Below are positions 9,772-19,465 of a stretch of 64,000 bases of DNA, one piece after another. Source of the DNA: Bacteroides bouchesdurhonensis. GTDB lineage: Bacteria; Bacteroidota; Bacteroidia; Bacteroidales; Bacteroidaceae. The stretch lies in NCBI RefSeq assembly GCF_900155865.1, contig NZ_LT707006.1, positions 4,881,779 through 4,945,778 on the forward strand, read 5' to 3'. The translations under genes were made by a program, and so were the position numbers. How positions within the stretch are numbered: the first letter of the stretch is position 1; each line of letters opens with the position of its first letter. Below the pieces are notes generated by a model. It saw nothing but the letters and a program-made list of their open reading frames with translations. It searched no databases and was not told where the DNA came from.

Positions 9772-10269
9772 CTATCTCCTAATGCCTTCAATAGCTATAA
9801 TGCAGGTTACAGTCAAAAAGGTGCACGAAACCACCCGTAATAACAACAGCAGTATGCTGGAAAACGAGAAGAACTCAATGGTGAGTAATGTCAGACTATG
9901 TATAAAGACACTTGCAGTCGTATATTTCAAAAAGGGAGCTATCCCCATTGTCTTAAAAGAAGGAATGATACTATCCAGAGTATCACGTGGTGTAAAAAGG
10001 CGCAACAACGAAGGTCGAAGAAAAGCTAGAAAAACAGTTGCTGCTGCATTCATTCCAGGAGTATCAGCAAAAATATCAATAGTAAGCCCGAAAAAGAAAG
10101 CCCACAACATCAGTTCATTCCTGGAAGTACCGGAACTAAACTTCAGAATAAAGTAAATATAGAGAAAGGGAGTAGCATATCCGGCAATATGGACATTATT
10201 CAGGATTAATACTTGAAGCAATACCAATCCGATAAACCATCCTATTCTATGTATAAAAGTAATTATCAT
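9772..10269 (-). CDS. mreD: Rod-shape protein MreD
   Basis: 165 residues, almost entirely hydrophobic with about five predicted membrane helices. MreD is the inner-membrane component joining MreC to the elongation complex. Identity rests on length, hydrophobicity, motifs such as GLTIDIFADTPGMNAAATV and its fixed place between mreC (4-base overlap) and mrdA (two-base gap). Confidence 0.9.
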   Translation of the reverse strand: MIITFIHRIGWFIGLVLLQVLILNNVHIAGYATPFLYIYFILKFSSGTSRNELMLWAFFFGLTIDIFADTPGMNAAATVFLAFLRPSLLRLFTPRDTLDSIIPSFKTMGIAPFLKYTTASVFIHSLTLLTIEFFSFSSILLLLLRVVSCTFLTVTCIIAIEGIRR

Positions 10270-11111
10270 TGTTTAGCAGCCTTGTTTTCAAGTTCCTGTT
10301 GTTCCAGTTGTCCCTTCCTTTCGATAACCCGTACATCACTTAATTTACCGAAATCTGTAGCCAATTTAATTTTCAACAAATAAGATAAGCCATCATTAGA
10401 GTCGGACATATCATCTACCGTTCCTACCATGATACCTTCAGGAAAGACAGTCGAAAAACCACTTGTCACTACAGTATCCCCCAAATTAAATTCAGCATGG
10501 CGAGGCAGATCCTTCAGATAAGCATATTGCGAATCTCCATGTTCCCATTTCAAATAACCAAAATAATCGCTGCCAACAATCTTACAACTGATATTGGATT
10601 TACTGTTTAATATCGAAATTACAACCGAGTAAGACGGAGAAGTCTCATATACGATTCCTACAATTCCATTTCCATCCACTACGCCCATCTCTGAACGAAT
10701 ACCAGCCAAAGAACCTTTATCAAGAGTAATATAATTATCTGCCAGATTCAGACTATTCTTGATAACATGCGCCTTAAACAGTTGATAATCTGTTTGAGGT
10801 ATTTCTTTGATACTATTGATAGTGATAGAATCGAGTTGCCGTTCTTTCAATGCCTTCTCCAAATTGTTAATTTGTTGTTCGAGCAACATATTCCGGTCTA
10901 ACAAATCTTCATTAACTGATTTTAGGTGAAAATAAGAGGAAATTCCTCCGGAAACTTCATAAACAGCCCCCACAACCACATTGGCAGAGGTAAAGAAAGC
11001 ACTCTGCTGATAATGATTGAACCGAAATAACAAAACAAAACTGGCTACCTCTAAAACAATGAAGAGGAACCAGTAATTGTATTTCAAAAGGAAGTTGATT
11101 AAATTCCGCAT
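10266..11111 (-). CDS. mreC: Rod-shape protein MreC
   Basis: 281 residues. It has one N-terminal membrane helix (about 12-32), a coiled coil (about 60-95, with the run LLEQQINNLEKALKER), then the periplasmic beta domain with GIRSEMGVVDGNGIVGIV and LGDTVVTSGFSTVFPEGIMVGTV split across it, the standard MreC pattern. MreC scaffolds the elongation machine and activates PBP2/RodA. It lies seven bases after mreB and overlaps mreD by 4 bases. Confidence 0.94.
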   Translation of the reverse strand: MRNLINFLLKYNYWFLFIVLEVASFVLLFRFNHYQQSAFFTSANVVVGAVYEVSGGISSYFHLKSVNEDLLDRNMLLEQQINNLEKALKERQLDSITINSIKEIPQTDYQLFKAHVIKNSLNLADNYITLDKGSLAGIRSEMGVVDGNGIVGIVYETSPSYSVVISILNSKSNISCKIVGSDYFGYLKWEHGDSQYAYLKDLPRHAEFNLGDTVVTSGFSTVFPEGIMVGTVDDMSDSNDGLSYLLKIKLATDFGKLSDVRVIERKGQLEQQELENKAAKQ

Positions 11112-11118
11112 CTCCTGC

Positions 11119-12141
11119 CTATCTCATTAAGAATGAGAAACGGTCTACATTCTTTAATGCCACACCTGTACCTTTAGCTACTGCGTGCAAAGGATCTTCT
11201 GCAATATGGAAAGGTATATTTATCTTATCCGTCAGACGTTTGTCCAGACCACGAAGCAACGCACCACCACCAGCAAGATAAATACCATTGTGTACGATAT
11301 CAGCGTACAATTCGGGCGGTGTATTTTCTAATGCGCTCAAGATAGCTGTCTCAATCTTGGAAATTGATTTTTCCAAACAGTGAGCTACTTCCTGATAGCA
11401 TACAGGAACTTCCATCGGAAGTGCAGTAATACGGTTCGGACCATGAACGATATAATCTTCCGGAGAATCCTCACCCAGCTCAGTCAAAGCAGCACCTACA
11501 TTGATCTTGATACGCTCGGCCATACGTTCGCTGACTTTCACATTATGCTGACGGCTCATGTATTCCTGAATATCAGCAGTCAAATCATCACCAGCAATAC
11601 GGATAGAGTTATTGGAAACGATACCTCCCAGAGAGATAACAGCAATTTCCGTAGAACCACCACCTATATCAACAATCATGTTTCCTTCCGGAGCTTCCAC
11701 ATCAATACCAATACCAATTGCTGCTGCCATTGGTTCGAATATCAGATAAACATCACGTCCACCAGCATGTTCGGCAGAGTCGCGTACAGCACGAAGTTCA
11801 ACTTCCGTACTTCCCGACGGCACACCGATCACCATACGTAAAGAAGGTGAAAACAAATGATTACGAGTATTTACTTGTTTAATCAGACCGCGCATCATTT
11901 GCTCGCAAGCATAGAAGTCGGCAATCACTCCATCTCTCAATGGACGAATAGTACGAATGTTTTCGTGGGTCTTTTCATGCATCAACTTTGCCTTTTCTCC
12001 CACGGCAATCATCTTATCCGTACGACGATCCAAGGCTACAACCGAAGGCTCATCCACCACAATCTTACCGTTTGTGATGATGATGGTGTTGGCTGTTCCC
12101 AAGTCCATCGCTATTTCTTGTGTAAAAGAGAATAATCCCAT
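11119..12141 (-). CDS. mreB: Actin-like cell shape protein MreB
   Basis: 340 residues from the ATG at 12141, which gives the canonical start MGLFSFTQEIAMDLGTANT; the frame runs 20 codons further upstream only through a repeat and is not conserved protein. Actin-fold motifs are clear: DLGTANT (phosphate 1), the VIGVPSG segment, IVDIGGGSTEIAVISLGG (phosphate 2) and YLAGGGALLRGL (adenosine site). MreB filaments guide lateral wall synthesis. It is the first gene of mreBCD-mrdA-rodA, with purH upstream on the same strand and a palindromic repeat between them. Confidence 0.96.
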   Translation of the reverse strand: MGLFSFTQEIAMDLGTANTIIITNGKIVVDEPSVVALDRRTDKMIAVGEKAKLMHEKTHENIRTIRPLRDGVIADFYACEQMMRGLIKQVNTRNHLFSPSLRMVIGVPSGSTEVELRAVRDSAEHAGGRDVYLIFEPMAAAIGIGIDVEAPEGNMIVDIGGGSTEIAVISLGGIVSNNSIRIAGDDLTADIQEYMSRQHNVKVSERMAERIKINVGAALTELGEDSPEDYIVHGPNRITALPMEVPVCYQEVAHCLEKSISKIETAILSALENTPPELYADIVHNGIYLAGGGALLRGLDKRLTDKINIPFHIAEDPLHAVAKGTGVALKNVDRFSFLMR

Positions 12142-12156
12142 ACTTTTTAAATGAGG

Positions 12157-12238
12157 AATTAAGAATGAAGAATTAAGAATGAGAATACTACCGGACGGCA
12201 ATTCTTCATTATTAGTTCTTCATTCTTCATTAATAATT
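12157..12238. repeat. Palindromic AT-rich intergenic repeat (AATTAAGAATGA type)
   Basis: Two direct copies of GAATTAAGAATGA, 14 bases apart, form the left arm. The right arm (12201-12238) is roughly their reverse complement, so the transcript can fold into a long hairpin around CCGGACGG. It runs into the purH stop codon and precedes mreB. It could weaken read-through from purH into mreB or stabilise the message end. Confidence 0.5.
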
Positions 12239-13760
12239 AGTGTTTAAAATGACGGATACCAGTAGTCACCATTGCCATTCCATGTTCATTGCAATAAGCG
12301 AAAGACAGGTCGTCTTTTACAGAGCCACCCGGTTGGATAACTGCTGTAATACCTTCTTTATCCGCAATTTCCACACAGTCAGGGAACGGGAAGAAGGCAT
12401 CGGAAGCCATCACTGCACCATTCAGGTCGAAACCGAATGATTTAGCTTTTTCGATTGCTTGTTTCAAAGCGTCTACACGTGATGTCTGACCAACACCACT
12501 TGCCAACAATTGCTTGTTTTTTGCCAATACAATGGCGTTTGACTTACTATTCTTCACAATCTTATTGGCAAACAGCATATCTTCTACTTCTTCCGGAGTA
12601 GGTGCTTTATCTGTTACAGTCTTCAGATCGGCTACCGTTTCAATATTTGTATCTTTATCCTGAACCAGCACCCCGTTCAACAAAGCGCGGAACTGTTTTT
12701 TCGGCAATTTAGCTTCTTTACGAACCAAGATAATACGGTTCTTTTTTTGTCCCAGAATTTCAAGCGCATCCACATCATAATCCGGTGCAATGATTACTTC
12801 AAAGAAAATCTTGTTAATTTCTTCTGCAGCGGCTTTATCTATCACGCCATTCGTAATCAGAACCCCTCCGAAAGCAGAAACCGGATCACCGGCCAATGCA
12901 TCTTCCCAAGCTTCTAAAACAGTCGGACGAGAAGCTAGCCCACAAGCATTATTATGCTTCAGAATAGCGAAAGTAAGATCATCGAACTCATCAATCAGAT
13001 CAACGGCAGCATTGATGTCAAGCAGATTATTATATGAAATTTCTTTTCCATGAATCTGGTCGAACATAGCTTCCAGATTTCCATAGAAATAACCTTTCTG
13101 ATGTGGGTTTTCACCGTAACGAAGTTGCTTTTGATTGTTCACTGAGCAACGGAAAGCAGAACCTTCACCTGCATCAAAATAGTTAAAAATAGCTGAATCG
13201 TAGTGAGAAGAAACAGCAAAAGCCTCTTTTGCCATCCAACGGCGTTCTTCAAGTGTTGAAGTAGCACCATGTTCCATCAGCATATCCAGCAACGGTTTAT
13301 ATTGAGCTTGAGATGCTACGATTATTACATCGTTGTAATTCTTAGCTGCGGCACGAATCAAAGAGATTCCGCCTATATCGATTTTTTCAATAATATCTGC
13401 TTCAGATGCACCGGAAGCTACTGTAGCTTCGAACGGGTATAAATCAACAATTACCAAATCTATTTCAGGAATTTCATATTTTTCGATCTGTTGTATATCT
13501 TGCTCCAAACCACGACGGCAAAGAATACCTCCGAAAATCTTCGGATGCAATGTCTTTACGCGACCACCCAAAATAGAAGGATATGTGGTCAAATCTTCCA
13601 CTGCTTTGCAAGGATATCCCAATGATTCAATAAACTGGCGAGTTCCACCTGTAGACAGAAACTCTACTCCCTCTTCATGAAGTTTGGTAATAATTTCATC
13701 CAAACCTTCTTTGTGGTATACAGATACCAATGCGGTTTTTATTCTTTTAGACTCTGACAT
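12237..13760 (-). CDS. purH: Bifunctional AICAR formyltransferase / IMP cyclohydrolase
   Basis: 507 residues from the ATG at 13760 (MSESKRIKTALVSVYHK). The frame extends ten codons upstream, but MSESK begins the conserved protein. The N-terminal MGS-like IMP cyclohydrolase domain shows FLSTGGT, GGRVKTLHPKIFGGIL and DLVIVDLYPF. The C-terminal AICAR transformylase domain shows LRYGENPHQ, LKHNNACGLA and the end KDDLSFAYCNEHGMAMVTTGIRHF split over neighbouring strands. It catalyses the last two steps of purine synthesis. A good -7 box lies just upstream at 13788-13795. Confidence 0.96.
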   Translation of the reverse strand: MSESKRIKTALVSVYHKEGLDEIITKLHEEGVEFLSTGGTRQFIESLGYPCKAVEDLTTYPSILGGRVKTLHPKIFGGILCRRGLEQDIQQIEKYEIPEIDLVIVDLYPFEATVASGASEADIIEKIDIGGISLIRAAAKNYNDVIIVASQAQYKPLLDMLMEHGATSTLEERRWMAKEAFAVSSHYDSAIFNYFDAGEGSAFRCSVNNQKQLRYGENPHQKGYFYGNLEAMFDQIHGKEISYNNLLDINAAVDLIDEFDDLTFAILKHNNACGLASRPTVLEAWEDALAGDPVSAFGGVLITNGVIDKAAAEEINKIFFEVIIAPDYDVDALEILGQKKNRIILVRKEAKLPKKQFRALLNGVLVQDKDTNIETVADLKTVTDKAPTPEEVEDMLFANKIVKNSKSNAIVLAKNKQLLASGVGQTSRVDALKQAIEKAKSFGFDLNGAVMASDAFFPFPDCVEIADKEGITAVIQPGGSVKDDLSFAYCNEHGMAMVTTGIRHFKH

Positions 13761-13787
13761 TGAATTGCTTATTAAGTATTTGACGCG

Positions 13788-13795
13788 CAAAGTTA
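13788..13795 (-). promoter_or_regulatory. -7 promoter box for purH
   Basis: On the minus strand this reads TAACTTTG, a perfect TAnnTTTG, 27 bases before the purH ATG. The -33 box is not obvious. Confidence 0.5.
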
Positions 13796-13839
13796 CGAAA
13801 TATTGTTTATCGTACGTAATAAATAAGGTGGGAATTAAT

Positions 13840-13880
13840 AAAAAAAAGCGTTAGCTCTTCCCAAGAAAATGCCAACGCTT
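13840..13880 (-). terminator. Intrinsic terminator of the M13 peptidase gene
   Basis: AACGCTT (13874-13880) and AAGCGTT (13846-13852) form the stem. On the minus strand the hairpin is followed by a run of eight T, as expected for termination after the peptidase gene and before the purH promoter. Confidence 0.7.
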
Positions 13881-13910
13881 CTTTACGTTTACTATCTAAT
13901 TAATAAAATA

Positions 13911-15945
13911 TTACCAAATAGTCACCCGTTTATCTTTCGGTACAAACATTGAATCCTGTTCTGTGATATTGAATGCTTCATACCATTTACCAATATGAGG
14001 CAGTGCTCCGTCTACACGCCATTTACCCAATGAGTGAGGATCAAGTTTCGTTAAGCGAAGGATTTCCTCAGGACGGATATTTCCCGCCCATACATTAGCA
14101 TAAGCCAGGAAGAAACGTTGTTCAGGAGTAAATCCATCCACAACTTCCAGCGGAGTTTGTTTCATAGCCTTCTTGAAGGCTTGGAAAGAGACTTGCAGAC
14201 CTCCATGATCAGCAATATTCTCACCCAAAGTCAAACGACCGTTTGCATGTACACCCGGAGCGACTTCAATACTATCAAAGAAGTTTACCATTACTTGCGC
14301 ACGTTCATCGAACTTTTTAGCATCTTCTTCCGTCCACCAGTCTTTCAGATTTCCTTCTTTGTCATATTGACGTCCCTGATCGTCAAAGCCATGGGTCATT
14401 TCATGACCTATGACTACTCCGATAGCTCCATAATTGGCAGCATCGTCAGCATTCATATCAAAGAAAGGAGGTTGCAGGATAGCTGCCGGAAAACAGATTT
14501 CATTAGTGGTTGAATTATAATAAGCATTAACAGTTTGAGGAGTCATCAACCATTCATCCTTATCTACCGGCTTTCCGGCTTTAGCAATCATTTCGTTGAA
14601 ATCCCACAGGTTGGCACGTTCGATGTTCGTCCAATAAGAATCATCTTTTATCTCCAGCGCAGAGTAATCCTTCCATTTGTCTGGATAACCGATCTTTACA
14701 TGGAAAGCAGCCAATTTATCCAATGCTTTCTCTTTGGTTGGTTCGCTCATCCATTCCAATTCCTTGATGCGTTCACCCAAAGAGGTCTGTAAGTTCTTAA
14801 CTAGTGTCACCATACGCTCTTTGGCAGCAGCAGGAAAATATTTCTCCACGTACATTTGTCCGACAACCTCACCTAGAGAACCATCTACCGTACTTACCGC
14901 ACGCTTCCAACGAGGCTGCATTTCTTGTTTGCCAGACATTGTTTTACCATAGAATTCAAAGTTCTGAACTACAAAATCATCACTCAAATAACCGGCGGCA
15001 GCGTCTATCAGATTCCATTTCAGATATAATTTCTGATCTTCAAGAGGTACGGTATCGATAATAGCGGTTACTTCTTTCATTGCATCAGGCTGACAAACAT
15101 TTACTTCTTTAAGATCTTTCAGTCCGGAAGTTGTAAAATAAACATCCCAATTAAAAGTCGGAAAATCCTTTTTTAACTTTTCGATTTCCATCTTATTATA
15201 GTTGGCATGGGGATCACGCAACTCAACCTGAGAGCGGGAAGCCTGTGCAAGGCGTGTTTCAATATTCATAACAGCAGTCACAGCTTTCTTTGCAGTAGCC
15301 TCATCATAACCTGCTAATTGGAACATTTTGGCAACATGTTCCTGATATTTATCACGAATCTTTTGGGTCTGTTCGTCATTTTCCAGATAATAGTCACGTT
15401 GTCCCATTCCTAAACCTCCCTGATAAGTCTGAACAATATTCATGGAACTATTCATTTCGTCCGCACCCACATAAAGCATGAAATAAGGACGGATACCTTT
15501 CTTCTGGATTTCAGCAAGATATACATATATCTTCTTTACCATTAAGACCATCGATTTCAATCAACTCTTCTTTGATAGGAGCAAAACCATCCTGATTCAG
15601 TTTTACGCTATCCATTGCAATGTTATAAAGGTCACCCACTTTCTGAGCTGCACTACCCGGGACATTATCTTTCTTTGCAGCAAGCTCAGCAATCAATCCT
15701 TTCAACTGTTCCCGATTATTCTCGTTCAGCATATCAAAAGAGCCAAAACGTGAATACTCGTCAGTTAATGGATGAGCTTGTATCCAGCCTCCACAGGCAT
15801 ATTGATAAAAACTAGTACCCGGCAAAGCCGTAGTATCCAGATTTGCAAGGTCGATGCCAGATGCAAGCACCGCTCCTTTCTTACTATTGCATCCAGTTGT
15901 CATAAGGCATACTGCAAGAATTGGTAAATACTTGGTTATTTTCAT
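13911..15945 (-). pseudogene. M13-family zinc metallopeptidase (neprilysin/PepO type), split by a frameshift
   Basis: Two overlapping frames together make one M13 peptidase of about 675 residues. The first (15511-15945, 144 residues) has a lipoprotein signal with lipobox MTTGC (Cys19) and the family start FYQYACGGWIQAHPL, then breaks after EIDGLNGKEDI. The second (13911-15560) resumes in the +1 frame with YVYLAEIQKKGIRPYFMLYVGADEMN and holds the active site: NAYYN, the zinc motif HEMTH, and ENIADHGG with the third zinc ligand. The break falls in a short AT repeat (about 15531-15540). Restoring one AT unit would join the frames as KEDIYVYLAE. Either the gene is broken, it switches by repeat slippage, or the base call is wrong. 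The catalytic half has no signal peptide of its own. A terminator follows at 13840-13880. Confidence 0.85.
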
Positions 15946-16002
15946 TGTGAATAATTTATTTATATTCGATTCTCATTTATTGTTTATCAGCTTATCGTCA
16001 CA

Positions 16003-17958
16003 TTAGCCTTTTGCTTCTTCCAATTCCATCGAGACACGTTCCCATTCTTCGACAATATCATCCAATTGCCGTTTCATTTTTTGATGTCGTTCATAGAGCT
16101 GCATATCTGAAGAACCTTCAGGAGTAGCCATTTTTTCTTCCAGGATGGCAATCGCAGCTTCCGACTCTTCAATAGAAGATTCACATTCAGCGACTTGACG
16201 TTCAAGCTTTTTAATTCTCTTATTAAGTTCCTTTTGAGCTTCATAGGATAGTTTGTTCTCAGAAGGCTGAGTTGTTTCCAATTCCGTTTCTTTGGACGAT
16301 GTCGTTGGAGAAGAAGAAAGAGATGCCCCTTTTTGAAGTTCATTCAGGCTATCAATCTTTTTCTTCTGAAGAAATTCGTAGATACCTCCCAAATGTTCAC
16401 GTACTATACCACCACCAAATTCATAAACCTTAGTCGCAAGCCCATCCAAGAAATCACGATCGTGGCTGACAACAATCACTGTTCCGTCAAAGTCGCGAAT
16501 GGCCTCTTTCAATACGTCTTTCGAACGCATATCAAGATGATTGGTCGGCTCATCCAGAATCAGTAGATTCACAGGTTCGAGCAACAATTTAATCATAGCC
16601 AAACGAGTACGTTCACCTCCGGAAAGCACTTTCACCTTTTTATCGGAAGCTTCGCCTCCAAACATGAATGCCCCTAAGATATCACGTATTTTTAGACGGA
16701 TGTCGCCTGTGGCAACATTATCAATCGTATCAAAGACAGTCAGATTTTCATCCAACATTTGTGCTTGATTTTGTGCAAAGTAGCCGATTTGTACATTATG
16801 ACCAATTGTCAGCTTTCCATCAAAATCAATTTCATTCATAATACACTTCACCAACGTAGATTTACCTTCACCATTCTTACCGACAAACGCTATTTTCTCT
16901 CCACGATTGATTCGAAAATTTACATTTTGGAAAACGACATGCTCTCCATAAGCTTTTCGGACATCTTCACATATTATAGGATAACTTCCACTACGGCTAG
17001 CAGGGGGAAATTTCAAACGCAATGAAGAGTTATCTTCTTCATCAACCTCAATACGATCTATCTTCTCCAACTGTTTGATACGGCTCTGCACTTGCACCGC
17101 TTTTGTTGCTTTATATCGAAAACGTTCAATAAAGGCTTCCGTATCTTCGATCTGCTTTTGTTGGTTTTCATAAGCACGAAGTTGCTGCTCGCGACGTTCC
17201 TTTCTCAACACAACAAACTCATCATATTTCACTTTGTAGTCATAAATCTGCCCACAGGTGATTTCAATGGTACGAGTAGTTACATTATTCAGAAAAGCAC
17301 GGTCATGGCTGACCAATACAACAGCATTGGCACGAGTTGCAAGAAAATTCTCCAGCCATTGGATACTTTCGATATCAAGATGGTTAGTAGGCTCGTCAAG
17401 CAGAAGTACATCGGGGCGGCGTAAAAGTAGTTTTGCCAATTCTATACGCATTCTCCATCCGCCGGAAAACTCAGCAGTCGGACGTTGGAAGTCTTCCCTA
17501 CTGAATCCTAGCCCAAGCAGCGTCCGTTCTATCTCTGCCTGATAATTTGTGCCTCCCATCATCAGGAAACGGTCGTTTTCATGAGTGAAACGTTCTATTA
17601 ACTGGTGGTAATCCTCTGAGTCATAATCAGTCCGCTCGGCTAATTCCTGATTCATTTGTTCCAGTCGCGCCTGAAGTTTAAATATATCCTCAAAAGCTTG
17701 TTCTGCTTCTCCTATTACCGTACGGTTATCAGAGAGAATCATAACTTGTGGCAAATACCCTATTGTTACTTCTTTGGGAACAGCTACCGTCCCATGTGTC
17801 GGCATTTGCAGACCTGCTAAAATTTTCAGCATAGTCGATTTACCTGCACCATTCTTACCGACTAACGCAATACGATCTTTTTTATTAATAACATAGCTAA
17901 CGTCTTCGAATAACGGCGTTGCATTAAATTCTACTGATAATCCTTCTACTGAAATCAC
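16003..17958 (-). CDS. ABC-F family ATPase
   Basis: 651 residues, two ABC domains in one chain and no membrane helices, which defines ABC-F proteins that act on the ribosome. Domain 1 has Walker A GKNGAGKST (about 34-42), signature FSGGWRMR and Walker B LLLDEPTNHLD. Domain 2 has GKNGEGKST (about 353-361), LSGGERTR and LLILDEPTNHLD. The linker between them (about 235-310) is charged and helical, and a C-terminal coiled coil follows a Ser/Thr-rich spacer (about 535-560). Overall closest in layout to Uup/YdiF-type members. A translation-factor role is more likely than drug resistance, but this cannot be decided from sequence alone. Confidence 0.92.
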   Translation of the reverse strand: MISVEGLSVEFNATPLFEDVSYVINKKDRIALVGKNGAGKSTMLKILAGLQMPTHGTVAVPKEVTIGYLPQVMILSDNRTVIGEAEQAFEDIFKLQARLEQMNQELAERTDYDSEDYHQLIERFTHENDRFLMMGGTNYQAEIERTLLGLGFSREDFQRPTAEFSGGWRMRIELAKLLLRRPDVLLLDEPTNHLDIESIQWLENFLATRANAVVLVSHDRAFLNNVTTRTIEITCGQIYDYKVKYDEFVVLRKERREQQLRAYENQQKQIEDTEAFIERFRYKATKAVQVQSRIKQLEKIDRIEVDEEDNSSLRLKFPPASRSGSYPIICEDVRKAYGEHVVFQNVNFRINRGEKIAFVGKNGEGKSTLVKCIMNEIDFDGKLTIGHNVQIGYFAQNQAQMLDENLTVFDTIDNVATGDIRLKIRDILGAFMFGGEASDKKVKVLSGGERTRLAMIKLLLEPVNLLILDEPTNHLDMRSKDVLKEAIRDFDGTVIVVSHDRDFLDGLATKVYEFGGGIVREHLGGIYEFLQKKKIDSLNELQKGASLSSSPTTSSKETELETTQPSENKLSYEAQKELNKRIKKLERQVAECESSIEESEAAIAILEEKMATPEGSSDMQLYERHQKMKRQLDDIVEEWERVSMELEEAKG

Positions 17959-17989
17959 TTCTGTCTCTGATTAATAAGATTTTGGACTG

Positions 17990-17997
17990 CAAAGATA
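17990..17997 (-). promoter_or_regulatory. -7 promoter box for the ABC-F gene
   Basis: The minus strand reads TATCTTTG, a perfect TAnnTTTG, 31 bases upstream of the ATG. Confidence 0.5.
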
Positions 17998-18427
17998 ACG
18001 CATCCCTGTGGAAAAAGCACCTAATAGATGAAAAAGAAAGTTGTTGGTAAATAAAAAAAGAGTTTATTCATCGTCATATAACCTCTCTTTTACATTAACC
18101 TGTAACTTATAAAATCATTTTTAGTATCTAAAAGTTGTTTGAATCATAAAAAACAACTATGTTTACAACTGAATATTACAGACTTGATATCAGTTGCAAA
18201 AGGATGAAAGTACTGCAATAACAACTTTTCCAACAGCATTCTATACTTCATTTGTATAATTTCATCTCCTTTCGACAAAAAACTAATTAAATGTTAGTAA
18301 ATTGTCTAATAAAACAATGTATATGTTTGTATCTATCAAATTTTCTTTGTTTCTTTGCATTAAAAGAAGTGTTTGTTATATGCAAATGCGCTAACTAATC
18401 ATATAACCTCATTAAACAATTGTAAGT
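17998..18427. other. AT-rich intergenic region with a likely promoter for the S24 gene
   Basis: This gap between divergent genes (ABC-F and the S24 regulator) has no coding content I recognise. TTG at 18302-18304 and TATGTTTG at 18322-18329 could be the -33 and -7 boxes of a plus-strand promoter, though the 17-base gap between them is shorter than usual. Several AAAACAACT / AGTTGTTT segments around 18130-18170 are partly self-complementary. Confidence 0.4.
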
Positions 18428-19192
18428 ATGGAAGGCTGGGAAAGAGTAAAATACATTATGGAAACCGAAGGACACAACAAGAATTCCTTCAGTACCGCTA
18501 TCGGCATGAGTAGCAATGTGACTATCACTCGTTTAGTCAATGAAAAAAGAAGTCCTTCAAGGGCTACTTGCCAAAAAATAATCGACAAGTTTCCGCAATA
18601 TAGTTATGACTGGTTATTAACCGGATCAGGAGATATGTATGCAAAGAAAGAGCCAGAGAACGCTAACTCTACTATTTCAACCGAAGAAGGAAATAAAAAT
18701 CCCAATCTCTATGTTTCCCCCAATGCCCATCGCTTGGATACAACAGGATTCATGAACGTGCCGTTGGTACACGTCCGCGCCCAATGTGGATATTTAAACG
18801 GATACAACGATGAGGGGTATATGGAAAGCCTCCCTAATTTGCCAGTCATTGTAGACCGGACTTATCATGGAAAGTATATGCTTTTTGAAGCAGAAGGAGA
18901 TAGCATGGATAACGGTACCAAAGAATCCATCTGCGATGGAGATATTGTATTAGCGAGAGAAATCCAACGGGATTTATGGAGATACAGACTTCATATCAAC
19001 GACTGGTATTTCATCATCGTCCACCGGACGGAAGGTATTGCAATCAAACAGATTATAGACCATGATGTGGAGCATGGTATTATCACTTGTCATTCACTCA
19101 ATGATATGTTCAGAGATTACAAAATCTATCTTGACGAAGTAGAGGAGCTATACAACCTGATCAAAATCGTGGACAGAAGCGCACGATTATAA
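18428..19192 (+). CDS. S24-family HTH transcriptional repressor
   Basis: 254 residues. The N-terminus (about 5-65) is a helix-turn-helix of the phage-repressor type ending in DWLLTGSGDMY, a common close for this domain. The C-terminal half (about 105-235) is a LexA/CI-like S24 domain with the catalytic serine in EGDSM and a following Lys in GIAIKQI. The usual Ala-Gly cleavage site is not clear; the equivalent segment reads VRAQCGYLNGY. Such proteins repress until self-cleaved or ligand-released. It stands alone, with no phage genes beside it, so a chromosomal stress-type regulator is more likely than a prophage remnant. Confidence 0.8.
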   Translation: MEGWERVKYIMETEGHNKNSFSTAIGMSSNVTITRLVNEKRSPSRATCQKIIDKFPQYSYDWLLTGSGDMYAKKEPENANSTISTEEGNKNPNLYVSPNAHRLDTTGFMNVPLVHVRAQCGYLNGYNDEGYMESLPNLPVIVDRTYHGKYMLFEAEGDSMDNGTKESICDGDIVLAREIQRDLWRYRLHINDWYFIIVHRTEGIAIKQIIDHDVEHGIITCHSLNDMFRDYKIYLDEVEELYNLIKIVDRSARL

Positions 19193-19363
19193 CCCTTAAA
19201 AGCGATCCCTTGTCACACCCCGTCAGCTGACAATAGCCAGCACGGGGCAGGCAGGTGTTGTTCTTTAGATATCAACTATTTCCAAACACTTTTCTTCTCA
19301 ATTAGAGTACTCTGGATTAGTATTAATATACAAAATACAAGTTAGGGAGACAAAGAAATAAAA

Positions 19364-19403
19364 ATAGCGTAGAAATGCTTAGTATTCGCACTATCTACGC
19401 TAT
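19364..19403. terminator. Stem-loop between convergent genes
   Basis: ATAGCGTAGA (19364-19373) and TCTACGCTAT (19394-19403) form a perfect 10-bp stem with a 20-base loop, between the S24 gene and the convergent nucleotidyltransferase gene. It can serve either strand. A weaker CCCCGT/ACGGGG pair lies at 19218-19247, right after the S24 gene. Confidence 0.55.
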
Positions 19404-19465
19404 ATATCTAAATTAGCAAGAATCCCATAACCTTACCGGTTGAATTCTCAGCTAGTAATAAACTG

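Noticed and set aside
18428..19192. Prophage remnant around the S24 repressor
   Set aside because: Neighbours on both sides are housekeeping genes and no phage or integrase genes or attachment repeats were seen.
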